From an uncultured Rhizobiaceae group bacterium (GTDB lineage: Bacteria > Pseudomonadota > Alphaproteobacteria > Rhizobiales > Rhizobiaceae): DNA of 64,000 nt. The stretch spans positions 62,001-126,000 of the forward strand of contig CANMVS010000010.1 in NCBI GenBank assembly GCA_947501445.1. The letters are read 5' to 3'. The position numbers and the translations under genes were made by a program. This document shows, piece by piece, positions 1 through 8,531 of this stretch. The notes beneath the pieces are model-generated. The model was not told where the DNA came from. It worked only from the letters and a program-made list of their open reading frames with translations, and made no database searches. Positions within the stretch are counted from its first letter, which is position 1. Every line of letters begins with the position of its first letter.

Positions 1-97
1 GAAAGCGCCTGCCGAGAGATTTCCAGTCATTCTTTGACTGACCAGGAAAATCATCAAGCGATAGGCCGCACATTTCACAAGCATCTTTGAAATCCAT
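1..97 (-). CDS. N-terminal fragment of an unrecognised protein, cut by the window edge
   Basis: On the minus strand an ATG at 95-97 opens a frame that stays open for 32 codons to the window edge and begins MDFKDACEMCGLSLDDFPGQ. A purine-rich GGGGGTG lies about six bases upstream of the ATG, a good ribosome binding site, which supports a real start. The rest of the protein lies outside the window, so no family can be named. The residues are acidic with a CxxC-like spacing (Cys-Glu-Met-Cys). Confidence 0.5.
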   Translation of the reverse strand, partial: MDFKDACEMCGLSLDDFPGQSKNDWKSLGRRF

Positions 98-290
98 AAT
101 ATTCACCCCCATAAATATTGCGACCGGTGATATTTATATCAACAAAACAGCAATCTGTCTCAATACATCTTGATACGAAACATTTGATGCTTAACGAAAT
201 GAGGGCTAACCTTCAAGTGAGGCAATATCGGCAGCAGCAAATCGGACCGCGTTACTCCGGTCGCCAGACAGGAGCATTCGACTTCCACCA

Positions 291-352
291 GGCCGATTCA
301 CATTTTGTCAGAAACGGGTCAATGGTGTCGGTTATTGATTTTGATGATGTGC
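291..352 (-). repeat. Diverged copy of the dispersed double-hairpin repeat
   Basis: Read on the minus strand, this stretch matches the intergenic repeat best seen at 15979-16078 over about 60 bases, including the central TTGTCAGAAACGGG and GGTGTCGG blocks. It is older and shorter than the other copies and lacks the intact first hairpin. Confidence 0.6.
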
Positions 353-482
353 ACGCATAACACGGCAAAGGCAGCACTGGCGCACGAAGTCAACAATATG
401 GTTGGACAAGCCTGTTGGGCAGATAACGCACCTGAAATGCACAGTCAGTTGATGCAGGCTTGGGCAAATTGGCTGATCGCGC

Positions 483-848
483 TTATTTTTCGAGCCAACT
501 GGCCGTTGACGTATTTGTTCCATGGACGTTGTAGTGATAATTACAGTTTTGATTGCCTCTGCAATGCATCTTCAAGTCCGTATTGTTTTCCACATGATGT
601 TTCCATAATCGGTCTTCAAACCATCGCGAATTACTATCAACAGTGCTGATCGCCTTTATTGCATCCCTCGAAAAAGCCCATGTTGCAGGCATCCCACAAC
701 ATCTTTCACCATCTTGAATTCCCATGTTTTTCTGTATGTGTTCCGGCTTCCAACGATAACCATTGATGCCGCCATGAGCGTGCTCACCAGTAAGTGTCCG
801 GCCACGGTGCTCTGACGCGCCATAGAGTGTGTTGATAGTGTCCACCAT
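483..848 (-). CDS. Unrecognised ORF abutting the IS66 element; may be a truncated gene
   Basis: An open frame of 121 codons with a protein-like composition, rich in Trp, His, Cys and Asn. The segment Ala-Phe-Ser-Arg-Asp followed by Trp-Phe-Glu-Asp-Arg recalls the acidic-pair region of some glycosyltransferases, but this is only an impression. The first codons run straight into the left end of the IS66 element, so the original 5' end may have been removed by the insertion and the apparent ATG may belong to the junction. No ribosome binding site is clear. It could also be a chance frame. Confidence 0.35.
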   Translation of the reverse strand: MVDTINTLYGASEHRGRTLTGEHAHGGINGYRWKPEHIQKNMGIQDGERCCGMPATWAFSRDAIKAISTVDSNSRWFEDRLWKHHVENNTDLKMHCRGNQNCNYHYNVHGTNTSTASWLEK

Positions 849-874
849 TGATAGTGGACATCTTGAGGGCAGTT

Positions 875-1261
875 ATGGCGGGTAAGAAGGGTCAGAAGAA
901 GCGGTTCTGGTCGGATGACGAGAAGGTGTCGATCTGCGCGCAAACATGTGCGGCGGGTGTGTCGGTGGCGCAAGTTGCGCGGCGATACGCAATGAACATC
1001 AACCTGATCCATAAATGGCTGCGGGATCCCAAGTTTGCGCCAGATCTGGAGATCGTTGAAGAGCAGGTTGCTGAGACGCCATGCTTTCTCCCTGTTGAGA
1101 TTGTGGACCGGCATCAGACCAAAGGCACGGTCCCGACGACTGACGCCGCGCCTGCCCAAAGTGCGATTGAGATCGATATCGCAGGCGGTCACCGCCTGAG
1201 GATCATCGGTGGCTATGACCCCGAAGCGTTGGCCCGTTTGATCCGGGGCCTTTCAGCATGA
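875..1261 (+). CDS. tnpA: IS66-family accessory protein TnpA (OrfA)
   Basis: A 128-residue protein with a helix-turn-helix of the IS66 OrfA/IS3-like type in the first half: basic start, then the segment [20 protein letters not shown], in which the recognition helix is followed by the usual Asn-Leu-Ile-His-Lys-Trp. The C-terminal half carries the Ile-Glu-Ile-Asp and Leu-Arg-Ile blocks common in this family. The start at 875 is chosen because GAGGG precedes it at normal spacing; a TTG at 848 is possible but has no such site. The gene overlaps tnpB by ATGA. It looks intact, unlike the other two genes of the element. Family role: needed with TnpB and TnpC for IS66 transposition, probably through DNA binding. 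Confidence 0.85.
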   Translation: MAGKKGQKKRFWSDDEKVSICAQTCAAGVSVAQVARRYAMNINLIHKWLRDPKFAPDLEIVEEQVAETPCFLPVEIVDRHQTKGTVPTTDAAPAQSAIEIDIAGGHRLRIIGGYDPEALARLIRGLSA

Positions 1262-1645
1262 GCCCGGTCCCGGCAAACACACGGGTCTGGTTGGCCGCTG
1301 GCGTGACCGACATGCGACGCGGGTTCACGACGCTGGCAGCGCAAGCAGAGCAGACACTGAAGCAGGACCCTTTCGTTGGGCACCTGTTTGTGTTCCGTGG
1401 CCGTCGTGGCGATCTGATCAAGATCATCCTCCTCTCGGGCATTGCTGCGCAATACCCTGCCGGGCAAGGGGTGGGATGGTCAAGGCGCGTGCCTGTTCAG
1501 CAAGCGACTTGAGAAAGGGCGGCTCGTGTGGCCATCGGCCAAAGAAGGCAAGATCGCCCTGACCGCCGCGCAGTTGGCGATGCTGTTGGAAGGGATCGAT
1601 TGGCGTTTGCCACAGCGTAGCTGGACACCGCTCAAGGCGGGATAA
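1258..1645 (+). pseudogene. tnpB: IS66-family TnpB (Orf2), frameshifted by a hairpin insertion
   Basis: The first 57 codons read as a normal IS66 Orf2 protein up to the [10 protein letters not shown] block. The expected continuation Trp-Asp-Gly-Gln-Gly-Ala-Cys-Leu-Phe is found from about 1472, but in another frame. Between the halves are about 40 extra bases (core 1431-1469) with a hairpin. The second half then reads normally to the stop at 1643-1645 and ends with the usual Trp-Thr-Pro-Leu-Lys-Ala-Gly. The two reading frames together make a full-length Orf2, so the insertion is the only visible lesion. Confidence 0.85.
1431..1469 (+). repeat. 39-base hairpin insertion, copy 1 (in tnpB)
   Basis: Sits inside tnpB. 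It begins CCTCTC, then has arms GGGCATTGC (1437-1445) and GCAATACCC (1449-1457) around a TGC loop, then ends CTGCCGGGCAAGG. The second copy at 2414-2452 has the same outer blocks but different, still complementary, arms. In this copy the net effect on the gene is a frameshift. Confidence 0.7.
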
Positions 1646-1705
1646 ATCAGCAATACACGCACGTGCTGGATTCCCGTCGGGCCGCTGTTTTGCTATGCTT
1701 TGACC

Positions 1706-2719
1706 ATGTTGAACGTCGACAAAACCTTGCCGAAAGACCCTGACGAGCTCAGGCAGTTCACGGCGCTTTTGTTGGCCGAGGTGAAGTCGCAGGCAGTTTT
1801 GATCGAGAAGCTGCGACACCAATTGGCAGGTCACCGCAATCACCGGTTTGGCACCTCATCCGAGAGCATAGAGCAGCTTCAGCTGGCCTTGGAGAACAGC
1901 GAGATCGCCGTCGCCAAGATGACGGTAAAGTTGCGTCTTCCCGATGAAGAACCAAAGGACAAGCCAAAGCGGCGACCAATCCCAGATCACATCCCGCGCA
2001 TGGAAGTGGAACTGACCACGGGGGATGACGATTGCCCCCAATGCGGTGGTGGACTGCGCCGCCTCGGCGAGGATGCGACCGAAGTACTGGAATATGTTCC
2101 AGGGCGCTTCATTGTGAACCGCATCGTGCGACCGCGCTTTGCATGTTCGGGCTGCGAGAGCTTCACACAGGCAGCATTACCATCACGTCCCATAGAACGC
2201 GGAAGGCCCGGCCCCGGTTTGCTGGCGCATGTTCTTGAGAAAAAATACGCAGACCATCTGCCGCTCTATCGCCAAAGCGGCATCTTCGAGCGCGATGGGA
2301 TCGACATTGACCGTTCAACGCTGGCCGACCGGGTTGGCAAATCCACGGCGTTGTTGGAACCACTGGCGGATGCCATTGGACGGCATGTGCTAGCTGGACA
2401 GGCCATCTTTGCCCCTCTCATTGATTGCTTTGCAATCAACTGCCGGGCAATGGACGATACGCCCGTCAAGATGCTCGCCCCCGGCACCGGCAAAACAGCA
2501 ACCGCGCGGCTTTGGGCCTATGGCCGGGATGAACGTCCTTGGGGCAGCGACGTCCCACCGGCCAGCTGGTATCAGTTCTCGCCAGATCGCAGCTCACAAC
2601 CCCGGAAAATACTCCAGCCGGGTGGTCCAAATTTGGGGAGCAGCTCAAAACAGGAACAGAGCTTACTTATCAATGGACCTCAAAAAGGGGGCAGGTCAAG
2701 TCGCCGGAAAATAGCGTGA
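1706..2719 (+). pseudogene. tnpC: IS66-family transposase TnpC, with an in-frame insertion and C-terminal truncation
   Basis: Begins with the coiled-coil leader (about residues 10-75, including HRNHRFGTSSE), then the zinc-finger-like CPQCGGGL...CSGCE region near residues 110-150, then the start of the transposase domain. After Gln-Ala-Ile-Phe-Ala, 13 residues (bases 2414-2452) interrupt the expected Asp-Asp-Thr-Pro-Val-Lys block. The frame follows family sequence as far as Phe-Ser-Pro-Asp-Arg near 2585-2603, after which it is unrelated and stops at 2719. IS66 TnpC proteins are usually a little over 500 residues; the later catalytic residues are missing. Not functional. Confidence 0.85.
2414..2452 (+). 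repeat. 39-base hairpin insertion, copy 2 (in tnpC)
   Basis: Exactly 39 bases, so it stays in frame and adds 13 residues to TnpC. It begins CCTCTC, has perfect arms TTGATTGC and GCAATCAA around TTT, and ends CTGCCGGGCAATG. Removing it restores the expected IS66 sequence exactly at Phe-Ala/Asp-Asp. Confidence 0.75.
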
Positions 2720-2978
2720 GAAGGTGTCGACGATGGTCAAAACGCGCCTCAACAAGACGCCTGCGGCAGGCCGGAAACTCAATCGTAGAAGTGTCACAAT
2801 GTGTTACCGTCGATCTCTTGCGATAAATAAATGTAAGCAACTGAATTATAACGCAAATAGAGGGTCGATGGTACCTCCTTCATGAAATATTCGGGCCAGA
2901 CCGTCGTCTATTAAAACACCGCTTTGCCGTATTTGGAGCATATAAAAGTCTATCTTATAGACGTTGGCCGGAAACGGT

Positions 2979-4058
2979 TTAGTCATTCAGGAGTTGCTTA
3001 ACCTGAGATAGGTTTTCGGACGACAGCAAAGAGAAAGCGACAGCGTCACCACATCGCAGATCCGCTCGCGCCATTCTGGAGACGACGCCCACTAACACCC
3101 ATTTCGGTCCGGACCCACGATCAGTCTTGAAAAACATCGGGCCGCCACTGTCTCCGCTGCAAGGACCAAGCCCACCTTGTCGTGTGTCCCGGCTGATAAC
3201 TTCTCGGCCTTGGACGCAGTTATATCGGGATCCAATACAGGTCACATCCACAATGGGCGATTTGAGGTAGTTTTTTACACCTATTCTGTATAGGCGAGAA
3301 TTTGGATTGTGGCTCCGCCGTCCGAACCCAGCAATTAGTGTTACCGTACCTTTCTTCAAACTTGCTATCTCATCTGACGTGGCCATTTCTATCGGAAATT
3401 TGAGGTACAATTCACCGATCTCCTGGTTTAGCTCCACAACAGCTAGATCTGAACCCGCAATAGTCCTTCGCATGGATCGGTAGTCGGTGCAATCCATGTC
3501 AGCCGCATCGTCTATCAGGCGAAATTTGGTTCCAAATTTTCTCAAAAGCGACGCCTTTTGTGTGTTGCGCCCGAAGGCTATAGTCACCGGTTTTGAGAGC
3601 CCGCAAAAACAATGGGCTGCTGTCAGGAAGTGTTTTCGGGTTATCGCCGTTGCAGAACAGATCGGTCGGTTATTATTGAGGAGCAGCGCAGTTACTTGGG
3701 TCAATTTACCGGCGCGGGGGCTATTTCCACCTATGCTACGGATCAGTTCACCAGGTAAAACATCTTGGTCCCGATCAGAGTAGTCCAATACAATATTTTG
3801 AACCGGAGCGACGTTCGCCACCCAGTCCTGAAAGACAGGATCATCGTCGATGTAAAGCGGGGTAACCGAACTCAAAATTTCGCTATCCGAAGAGAATCTC
3901 TGCCCGGAACTCTCTGAGCCGAGGCGCATTTTTTCCTGTCTTAGTCGCATTGTGTCCACCGCAGAGATTCCGTCGCCAGAAGACCCATTTTCCTGAGTTA
4001 GTCCGGGTCCAAGGCCAAGAAAGGCAGTTGCGAGAAGTAAGCGGAACAAGTACTTCAT
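2979..4058 (-). CDS. Secreted chymotrypsin-fold serine protease A (S1 family)
   Basis: A 359-residue protein with an N-terminal signal peptide (about residues 1-21), a region of about 90 residues of no recognised family, then an S1 protease domain. The catalytic triad is readable: His149 in LTAAHC, Asp204 in SDLAVVEL and Ser304 in GDSGGP. The residue six before the serine (chymotrypsin position 189) appears to be Gly rather than Asp, so specificity should differ from trypsin. Cys pairs flank the triad, which suggests disulfides and export to the periplasm or outside. Its ATG overlaps the stop of the upstream lipoprotein gene (ATGA), so it is the last gene of a coupled four-gene operon. Substrate unknown. 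Confidence 0.88.
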   Translation of the reverse strand: MKYLFRLLLATAFLGLGPGLTQENGSSGDGISAVDTMRLRQEKMRLGSESSGQRFSSDSEILSSVTPLYIDDDPVFQDWVANVAPVQNIVLDYSDRDQDVLPGELIRSIGGNSPRAGKLTQVTALLLNNNRPICSATAITRKHFLTAAHCFCGLSKPVTIAFGRNTQKASLLRKFGTKFRLIDDAADMDCTDYRSMRRTIAGSDLAVVELNQEIGELYLKFPIEMATSDEIASLKKGTVTLIAGFGRRSHNPNSRLYRIGVKNYLKSPIVDVTCIGSRYNCVQGREVISRDTRQGGLGPCSGDSGGPMFFKTDRGSGPKWVLVGVVSRMARADLRCGDAVAFSLLSSENLSQVKQLLND

Positions 4059-5131
4059 GGCAAATCAACGTCGCCCCCGCCACCTGGCAATTTGTCTTGC
4101 GCACACAGTTCGGGATTTCTGGAGCAGTTCAGTTTGTCGAACGCTTCTAATTCGGCCTTTGTTGCCTCTGCCTCTGCTTTCCGGGCATTTGCAGCTGCCG
4201 TTTTTGCTTCCGCAAAGTCTTTCTCAGCTTTTATCACACTGGATCGATCTCCTGTACCTGCTGAGATCCCGGCAAAGAGGGCCCCAACAACCGCGCCGGG
4301 AATTTTGACGATATCCAGCAACGCGCTCTCACCATCGAATTTAACCGTATGGGGCATGCCATCTGTGAAGGTAATATGGTCTACCACCTGGCCGAAGGCT
4401 GATCCTCGGATCGGGAATGAGACCAGGTTTGGAGAATTAAATGTCTCGACTGATCGAAACGTCAGCATGTTCGTCGGAATGCTGTACTCTGTTTCTTTTT
4501 TGCAATCGCCGCTGCAGAATGCAAGCTTCATCACAGCAGGGGTCCTGTAATAAATCACCGCGTCCGCTTTGGCCGGTGGCAGTGTGTCGACATTGACACA
4601 GCCCTCTAAGCAGGCGACGCCAAACCCGGTTCTGCGGCGAAATTCCGAAGATGCAATTGCAAATTCCAAGGGATCTCCTACCCGAAAACTTGCAATCGTT
4701 CTAACTTCTACAGCACCGTCACCTGCATTGTCGCTGAGAAATCCGGCACCGCGAAGCCGTCCAATACTTCGAGCTGCCTCCACGATAATTTCGTCCAGTT
4801 TTCCATCAACTGTGCTGTTTATTGACTTCAGCAGATTAGATCGTTCGTCTACCGAAATGATCAGCTTTTCGGTAGAGACGGGATTTGATTGAATCCGAAC
4901 CGCCACCTGTGAATTCCGATCCGCAACCGTGCGCTCGACCAAACTAATATTCCGGTATTTCACTCCACCTGCCGGGTCAGACAATTTGATATCTACAATA
5001 GAATCCTGAAGCGCGTATGTAATCGACCCTTTCCCTATCTCGGCCGGCGACACTCTTGCCGAATGAACGTAGGAGCACCCTGCAAGCCCAAGGCTGGCGC
5101 TCATTAAAAGTAAGAATTTTAAGTTCAGCAT
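4055..5131 (-). CDS. Unrecognised lipoprotein in the protease operon
   Basis: A 358-residue protein with a clear lipoprotein signal: hydrophobic start and lipobox Leu-Ala-Gly-Cys with Cys19. No known domain was recognised. The middle has two Cys-containing loops (near residues 174-178 and 208-212). A hydrophobic Gly/Ala-rich stretch lies near residues 292-313 and is followed by an Ala/Glu/Lys-rich helix (about 315-345) likely to form a coiled coil, then a Gly/Pro tail. It sits between proteases B and A, 19 bases after B and overlapping A by four bases, so it is made with them. It could anchor or inhibit the proteases at the membrane; this is inference from context only. Confidence 0.8.
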   Translation of the reverse strand: MLNLKFLLLMSASLGLAGCSYVHSARVSPAEIGKGSITYALQDSIVDIKLSDPAGGVKYRNISLVERTVADRNSQVAVRIQSNPVSTEKLIISVDERSNLLKSINSTVDGKLDEIIVEAARSIGRLRGAGFLSDNAGDGAVEVRTIASFRVGDPLEFAIASSEFRRRTGFGVACLEGCVNVDTLPPAKADAVIYYRTPAVMKLAFCSGDCKKETEYSIPTNMLTFRSVETFNSPNLVSFPIRGSAFGQVVDHITFTDGMPHTVKFDGESALLDIVKIPGAVVGALFAGISAGTGDRSSVIKAEKDFAEAKTAAANARKAEAEATKAELEAFDKLNCSRNPELCAQDKLPGGGGDVDLP

Positions 5132-5150
5132 AAGTCCCCCATCTAGTCAT

Positions 5151-6392
5151 TTAGTCGATGTTATCGGACAGCCATCGCAGAATTTCTTCATTAAAGAGGC
5201 TGACGTAGACACCGCCTCTGCCACAGCGGTCGCTACCGCCCCCGATGCCCCGCGCGATTACTCCGGCAAGTACAAAATCATATGTGCTTTGCGGGTTGTG
5301 GAGGGCGAGTAACCCGCCACTGTCGCCATGGCAGGTGTCAGTCTGAAGCGAAACTGGCACATCGCGAACTGTGGATACGAACTCGATATCCGGATGGCAC
5401 ACAAGACTACGGCTGTTCTTGTCTGTACACGGCTCGACGGTATTTTGGATTACCACATTGTTTACTCCACCCCGGTCACTAATGTCGGTATCCCCGAACC
5501 CGGCAGACAGAAAGAACGTCCTGGGATCCGTGAACAAATCCTCGATTTCGTCGTGGCTGAGACCGGTCTCCAGATTTATTCTTCGAAATCCTGACGGTAA
5601 GAGGAACGGTCGACGCACTTCAAGAATTGCAAGATCAACAAGGCGGCTAGACAGGATATCTCCACCAGAGCGATAGGTCTTACAGAAATTGCCATGGTAG
5701 TAATTTGCTCCCCTTTTGAGCACTCGCTTCTGCGTTTCAGAATCGCGGGTATCCGCATTTATGTTTTTGCCCAGAAACGCCATCTCAAGTGCTGGCTCAC
5801 AAGCACAATGGGCAGCCGTCAGCAAAGTGTGGTCATCGATTAGGAATGCAGAACACAACAGTCTGCTGTTTTCGTCCAGCAACGCAATAGTCTCGCCATA
5901 GTGGTGTTGGACGAACACGGCCTGACCGTAGTGTTGGAAAAACCCAAACCGATTCACCCGCCCCACTTGGCCAGGGAAAGAAAGCGTCTGGGGAAAGGTC
6001 GGTATAGATTGCTCTGGGAACATGTCGCAGGAGGGTGGACGGCTGTCGGCGTGTTCAAATCTGTCGCATGTCCAGGTATCACTTGGAGTGTCAAACAAAT
6101 TCGAGGCCACCGCAATAAAGTCGTTGTCGTTTGTCAGCGCGATAAAGGTCGTAGATCTTTGTGGGATTTCCAATGCAGCTGCACCCAACCCAAGCCGTGA
6201 AATTGCCCTTTTGATTTCGTAAAGAAACATGCTGGTTGTGTAGATTGGATCCTGCTCTGCCGTTTCTGGTAACTGTTTGAGGAGCTTCAGGAGGTATTGA
6301 TCAATGTCATCTGCGTGCGTTGGCGCCGAAATGGAAGCCAGAAAAATGGATAAGAATGCCACCGGAATTATGGGTCTGAAGGGAGGCATCAC
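5151..6392 (-). CDS. Secreted chymotrypsin-fold serine protease B (S1 family)
   Basis: A 413-residue protein with a signal peptide ending near residue 27 (Thr-His-Ala-Asp), an N-terminal region of about 140 residues with no recognised family, then an S1 domain. Triad: His195 in LTAAHC, Asp253 in VDLAIL and Ser358 in GDSGG. The residue at chymotrypsin position 189 is Asp (Asp-Thr-Cys-His-Gly-Asp-Ser), which predicts trypsin-like cleavage after Arg or Lys. The start overlaps the stop of protease C by ATGA. There is no obvious IVGG-type activation site, so activation may differ from protease C. Confidence 0.87.
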   Translation of the reverse strand: MMPPFRPIIPVAFLSIFLASISAPTHADDIDQYLLKLLKQLPETAEQDPIYTTSMFLYEIKRAISRLGLGAAALEIPQRSTTFIALTNDNDFIAVASNLFDTPSDTWTCDRFEHADSRPPSCDMFPEQSIPTFPQTLSFPGQVGRVNRFGFFQHYGQAVFVQHHYGETIALLDENSRLLCSAFLIDDHTLLTAAHCACEPALEMAFLGKNINADTRDSETQKRVLKRGANYYHGNFCKTYRSGGDILSSRLVDLAILEVRRPFLLPSGFRRINLETGLSHDEIEDLFTDPRTFFLSAGFGDTDISDRGGVNNVVIQNTVEPCTDKNSRSLVCHPDIEFVSTVRDVPVSLQTDTCHGDSGGLLALHNPQSTYDFVLAGVIARGIGGGSDRCGRGGVYVSLFNEEILRWLSDNID

Positions 6393-7315
6393 GAATGCCT
6401 CTCAATGAAGTCAGTTGTCCAGGAAATGTAGGGAAACACTGAAGTGTAGATACCAAAAGCCTCTGTCGATCCGCATCCTACCCCCCAAGAAACAGAGCCT
6501 ATGTAAATCGGGTTGCTTGTCCATGAAAAACGAACCGGGTTTTTGGGTGGCCGGTAGAAAATCGCTCCGCCACTATCTCCTTGGCAGGAATCCTGACTAC
6601 CGGCCAAAAACCCCGCACAGAATGCGCCCTTTGGGACTGTGTATCCGAAACGCTCGAAAATTACTTCGCATTGGAGCTTGTCTGCCCTGGGTATTGTTAC
6701 TTCGAGGAGATCGTTGGATAAAGCGCCGCCCTCGTCAGTCCGCCCCCAACCGGCTACGACATAGGGCACACCTGGACGGCTGAGCCAAACGCTTTCCTGT
6801 AAAAGGGGGAGCCGGATGCTCGCGCGTTGCCGCGGCAAGAACGGCTTGGTCGGCTTTGAGAGACGGACTATCGCGATATCATTCTCGATAAGGAAATCGT
6901 CGTAGTCTGGGTGGAGTTCGAAATCCTGTACGAGCTGGTACTCTCCGGCATCGGAATTAATTTTGCGAGCGCCGGAAAATACGCGCAGATCTTCGCGTTT
7001 CAAAAAATTTCCGGATTTATCAACCAGACAATGCGCCGCAGTGATCATCCACTCCGGCATGCTGTCATCAGAGTTCCAGCCGATGATCGCAGTTTCCGCC
7101 CGGTTCCAAATAGGCGAAATGAGGGTTCCACCACATCTATGGTTGTTTTTGTGTTGAAGTGATACAGACCAAGGGGCATCGCCCGCATCCACCAGAACAC
7201 CATCGATGATTCTATCAGACGACCGAGCATAGTCTCCTATTTGCTGGGACAGCGCTGGTAGAGTGAGTAACAACAATATCATCGAAAAACTGAGCACGAA
7301 ATCAGAGCTTTTCAT
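6389..7315 (-). CDS. Secreted trypsin-like serine protease C (S1 family)
   Basis: A 308-residue classic trypsin. Signal peptide about residues 1-24; short propeptide; an activation-like site Asp-Arg/Ile-Ile-Asp-Gly at residues 34-39; triad His95 (ITAAHC), Asp146 (NDIAIV) and Ser248 (QGDSGG). Asp six residues before Ser248 predicts cleavage after Arg or Lys. The C-terminal Trp-Gly-Val-Gly-Cys and closing helix are present. The ATG at 7313-7315 is preferred to the upstream TTG at 7333 because GGGAGGGTGG lies just before it. This is the first gene of the operon C, B, lipoprotein, A. A decayed copy of its 5' part lies at 8532-8919. Confidence 0.92.
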   Translation of the reverse strand: MKSSDFVLSFSMILLLLTLPALSQQIGDYARSSDRIIDGVLVDAGDAPWSVSLQHKNNHRCGGTLISPIWNRAETAIIGWNSDDSMPEWMITAAHCLVDKSGNFLKREDLRVFSGARKINSDAGEYQLVQDFELHPDYDDFLIENDIAIVRLSKPTKPFLPRQRASIRLPLLQESVWLSRPGVPYVVAGWGRTDEGGALSNDLLEVTIPRADKLQCEVIFERFGYTVPKGAFCAGFLAGSQDSCQGDSGGAIFYRPPKNPVRFSWTSNPIYIGSVSWGVGCGSTEAFGIYTSVFPYISWTTDFIERHS

Positions 7316-7435
7316 ATAAGCCCACCCTCCCAATTCTATGCTTGATCATTCCAAAACGAGCTTTTGGATTTATAACCCGGGCTACAGGGGTCTACAATTT
7401 AACGGGTAGTATAGGCCCACATCCTTCCCCGTAGT

Positions 7436-7680
7436 CTATCTGTTGTAAACCTTCTTCATTGGATAGCGACTCGCCCTGATCCTCCATGTGCGCCGAGTTT
7501 TACCCACCGCAATATTCCGGTACAACGCCATTTTTAATGGGAAGAGTAAGCCCACACTGATCAAGTCTGCAAGCCTCCTTGTCGCAGTCTTACCCAACGA
7601 ATTTGGAATTCCCACCTTATGCATATTAGAAACCCTTGCTGACGCCGTGCTGTTCCATATCTTGGTCAGGAGTAATTATT
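7436..7680 (-). pseudogene. Possible remnant of a copy of the small secreted gene at 9122-9436
   Basis: No intact gene is visible in 7334-8069. Bases about 7597-7665 align by eye with about 9256-9325 inside the small secreted gene (shared blocks AAACCCT and TGACGCCGT), in the same order relative to a trypsin gene. The similarity is patchy and the frame is lost. The rest, to 8069, is AT-rich and shows nothing else. Confidence 0.35.
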
Positions 7681-8069
7681 AATGTTTCTTGGGATTGAGC
7701 AGCAGAAATACGCGAAAATTCCAAAAAGAGATAATAGGATAGTATTCGTCCAAAACACACCATATAGCTCACAACTTGCCCCTCACGAGCATCAAGTTTA
7801 CTATAAAATTTCTACCTATAATAGGGGACCAGTAAATTATCCACTAAATTGATAAAGTTGGGTGACCGCATTATGGTTAGAACCCTTTGATATTATTGAT
7901 TTAGTTTGGAAAACAAGATTCAACCAATCCGATCAACGAATTGTAGGCTTGGATGTCACATTGGTTTTGGCTGTCAGATGGACAATGAGCGGGGATTGCC
8001 CCTTCTACACAAGCATGATGGTGACGCACATCGGGTAAATGATCGCCAAGTGATGTAATCCATCATTCT

Positions 8070-8322
8070 TGTCCAAAGGTTGGGTGCCGTTTGTGTGATT
8101 GCCCAAAAAAGTATGATCCCTCGATAAGGGTCCACAACCGTTTCAATCGTTGGTCCCGGCAGTGGTTTTGGGTTGGTCTTGTCGATCTGCGGGCTTGAAG
8201 GGCGAACACTACCTGCTTCGAGACAAGAGGTACTACAAGGACCGCCATCTCATCGAAAACGCGTTTTGTCTGTGGGAAAATGTCTGCCGGGTGGCAACCC
8301 GCTACGACAAGCTTACTTGAAA
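8070..8322 (+). mobile_element. Remnant of an IS5-family transposase
   Basis: Two conserved IS5-family pieces survive in different frames. Near 8085-8160 the text reads Pro-Lys-Lys-Tyr-Asp-Pro-Ser...HNRFNRWSRQWFW, as in the first half of IS5-type transposases. From 8222 it reads DKRYYKDRHLIENAF and, a few residues on, Val-Ala-Thr-Arg-Tyr-Asp-Lys-Leu, the C-terminal signature. Frames differ and the middle is missing, so only a fossil remains. No terminal repeats were found. Confidence 0.75.
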
Positions 8323-8531
8323 ATTTCTCTCAGTCGCCGCATTAACAACTCTCGGCGCTTTCTGGTTTTGATTGAGTCCGAACCCTGGCATAATGACTTG
8401 GATATTGGTTCAGCCCCCAACCATTATGATAAGGGCAGCGAAATTCCTGCACTACCTGTTTGTCATCATCGTTTCGAGCCTTGGTTCCGACCAAGTTAAA
8501 ATCAGCAAAGCTCGTAAAGCTCCGTGTTTTA

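Larger units (their letters stand above)
841..2603 (+). mobile_element. IS66-family element, degraded and truncated at its right end
   Basis: Three genes occur in the tnpA-tnpB-tnpC order typical of IS66 elements, with tnpA and tnpB overlapping by four bases. tnpB is frameshifted, tnpC carries an extra 13 codons, and homology to TnpC stops near 2603, before the DDE catalytic core is complete. The outer boundaries are approximate: near 841 there is an inverted repeat GTCCAC...GTGGAC but no convincing partner at the right end. The element cannot be self-mobile. Confidence 0.85.

Noticed and set aside
2675-2698. Sequence resembling an IS3-family terminal repeat (GGACCT...GGTCA)
   Set aside because: Only one end is visible, no transposase or partner repeat could be placed, so it is not listed as an element.
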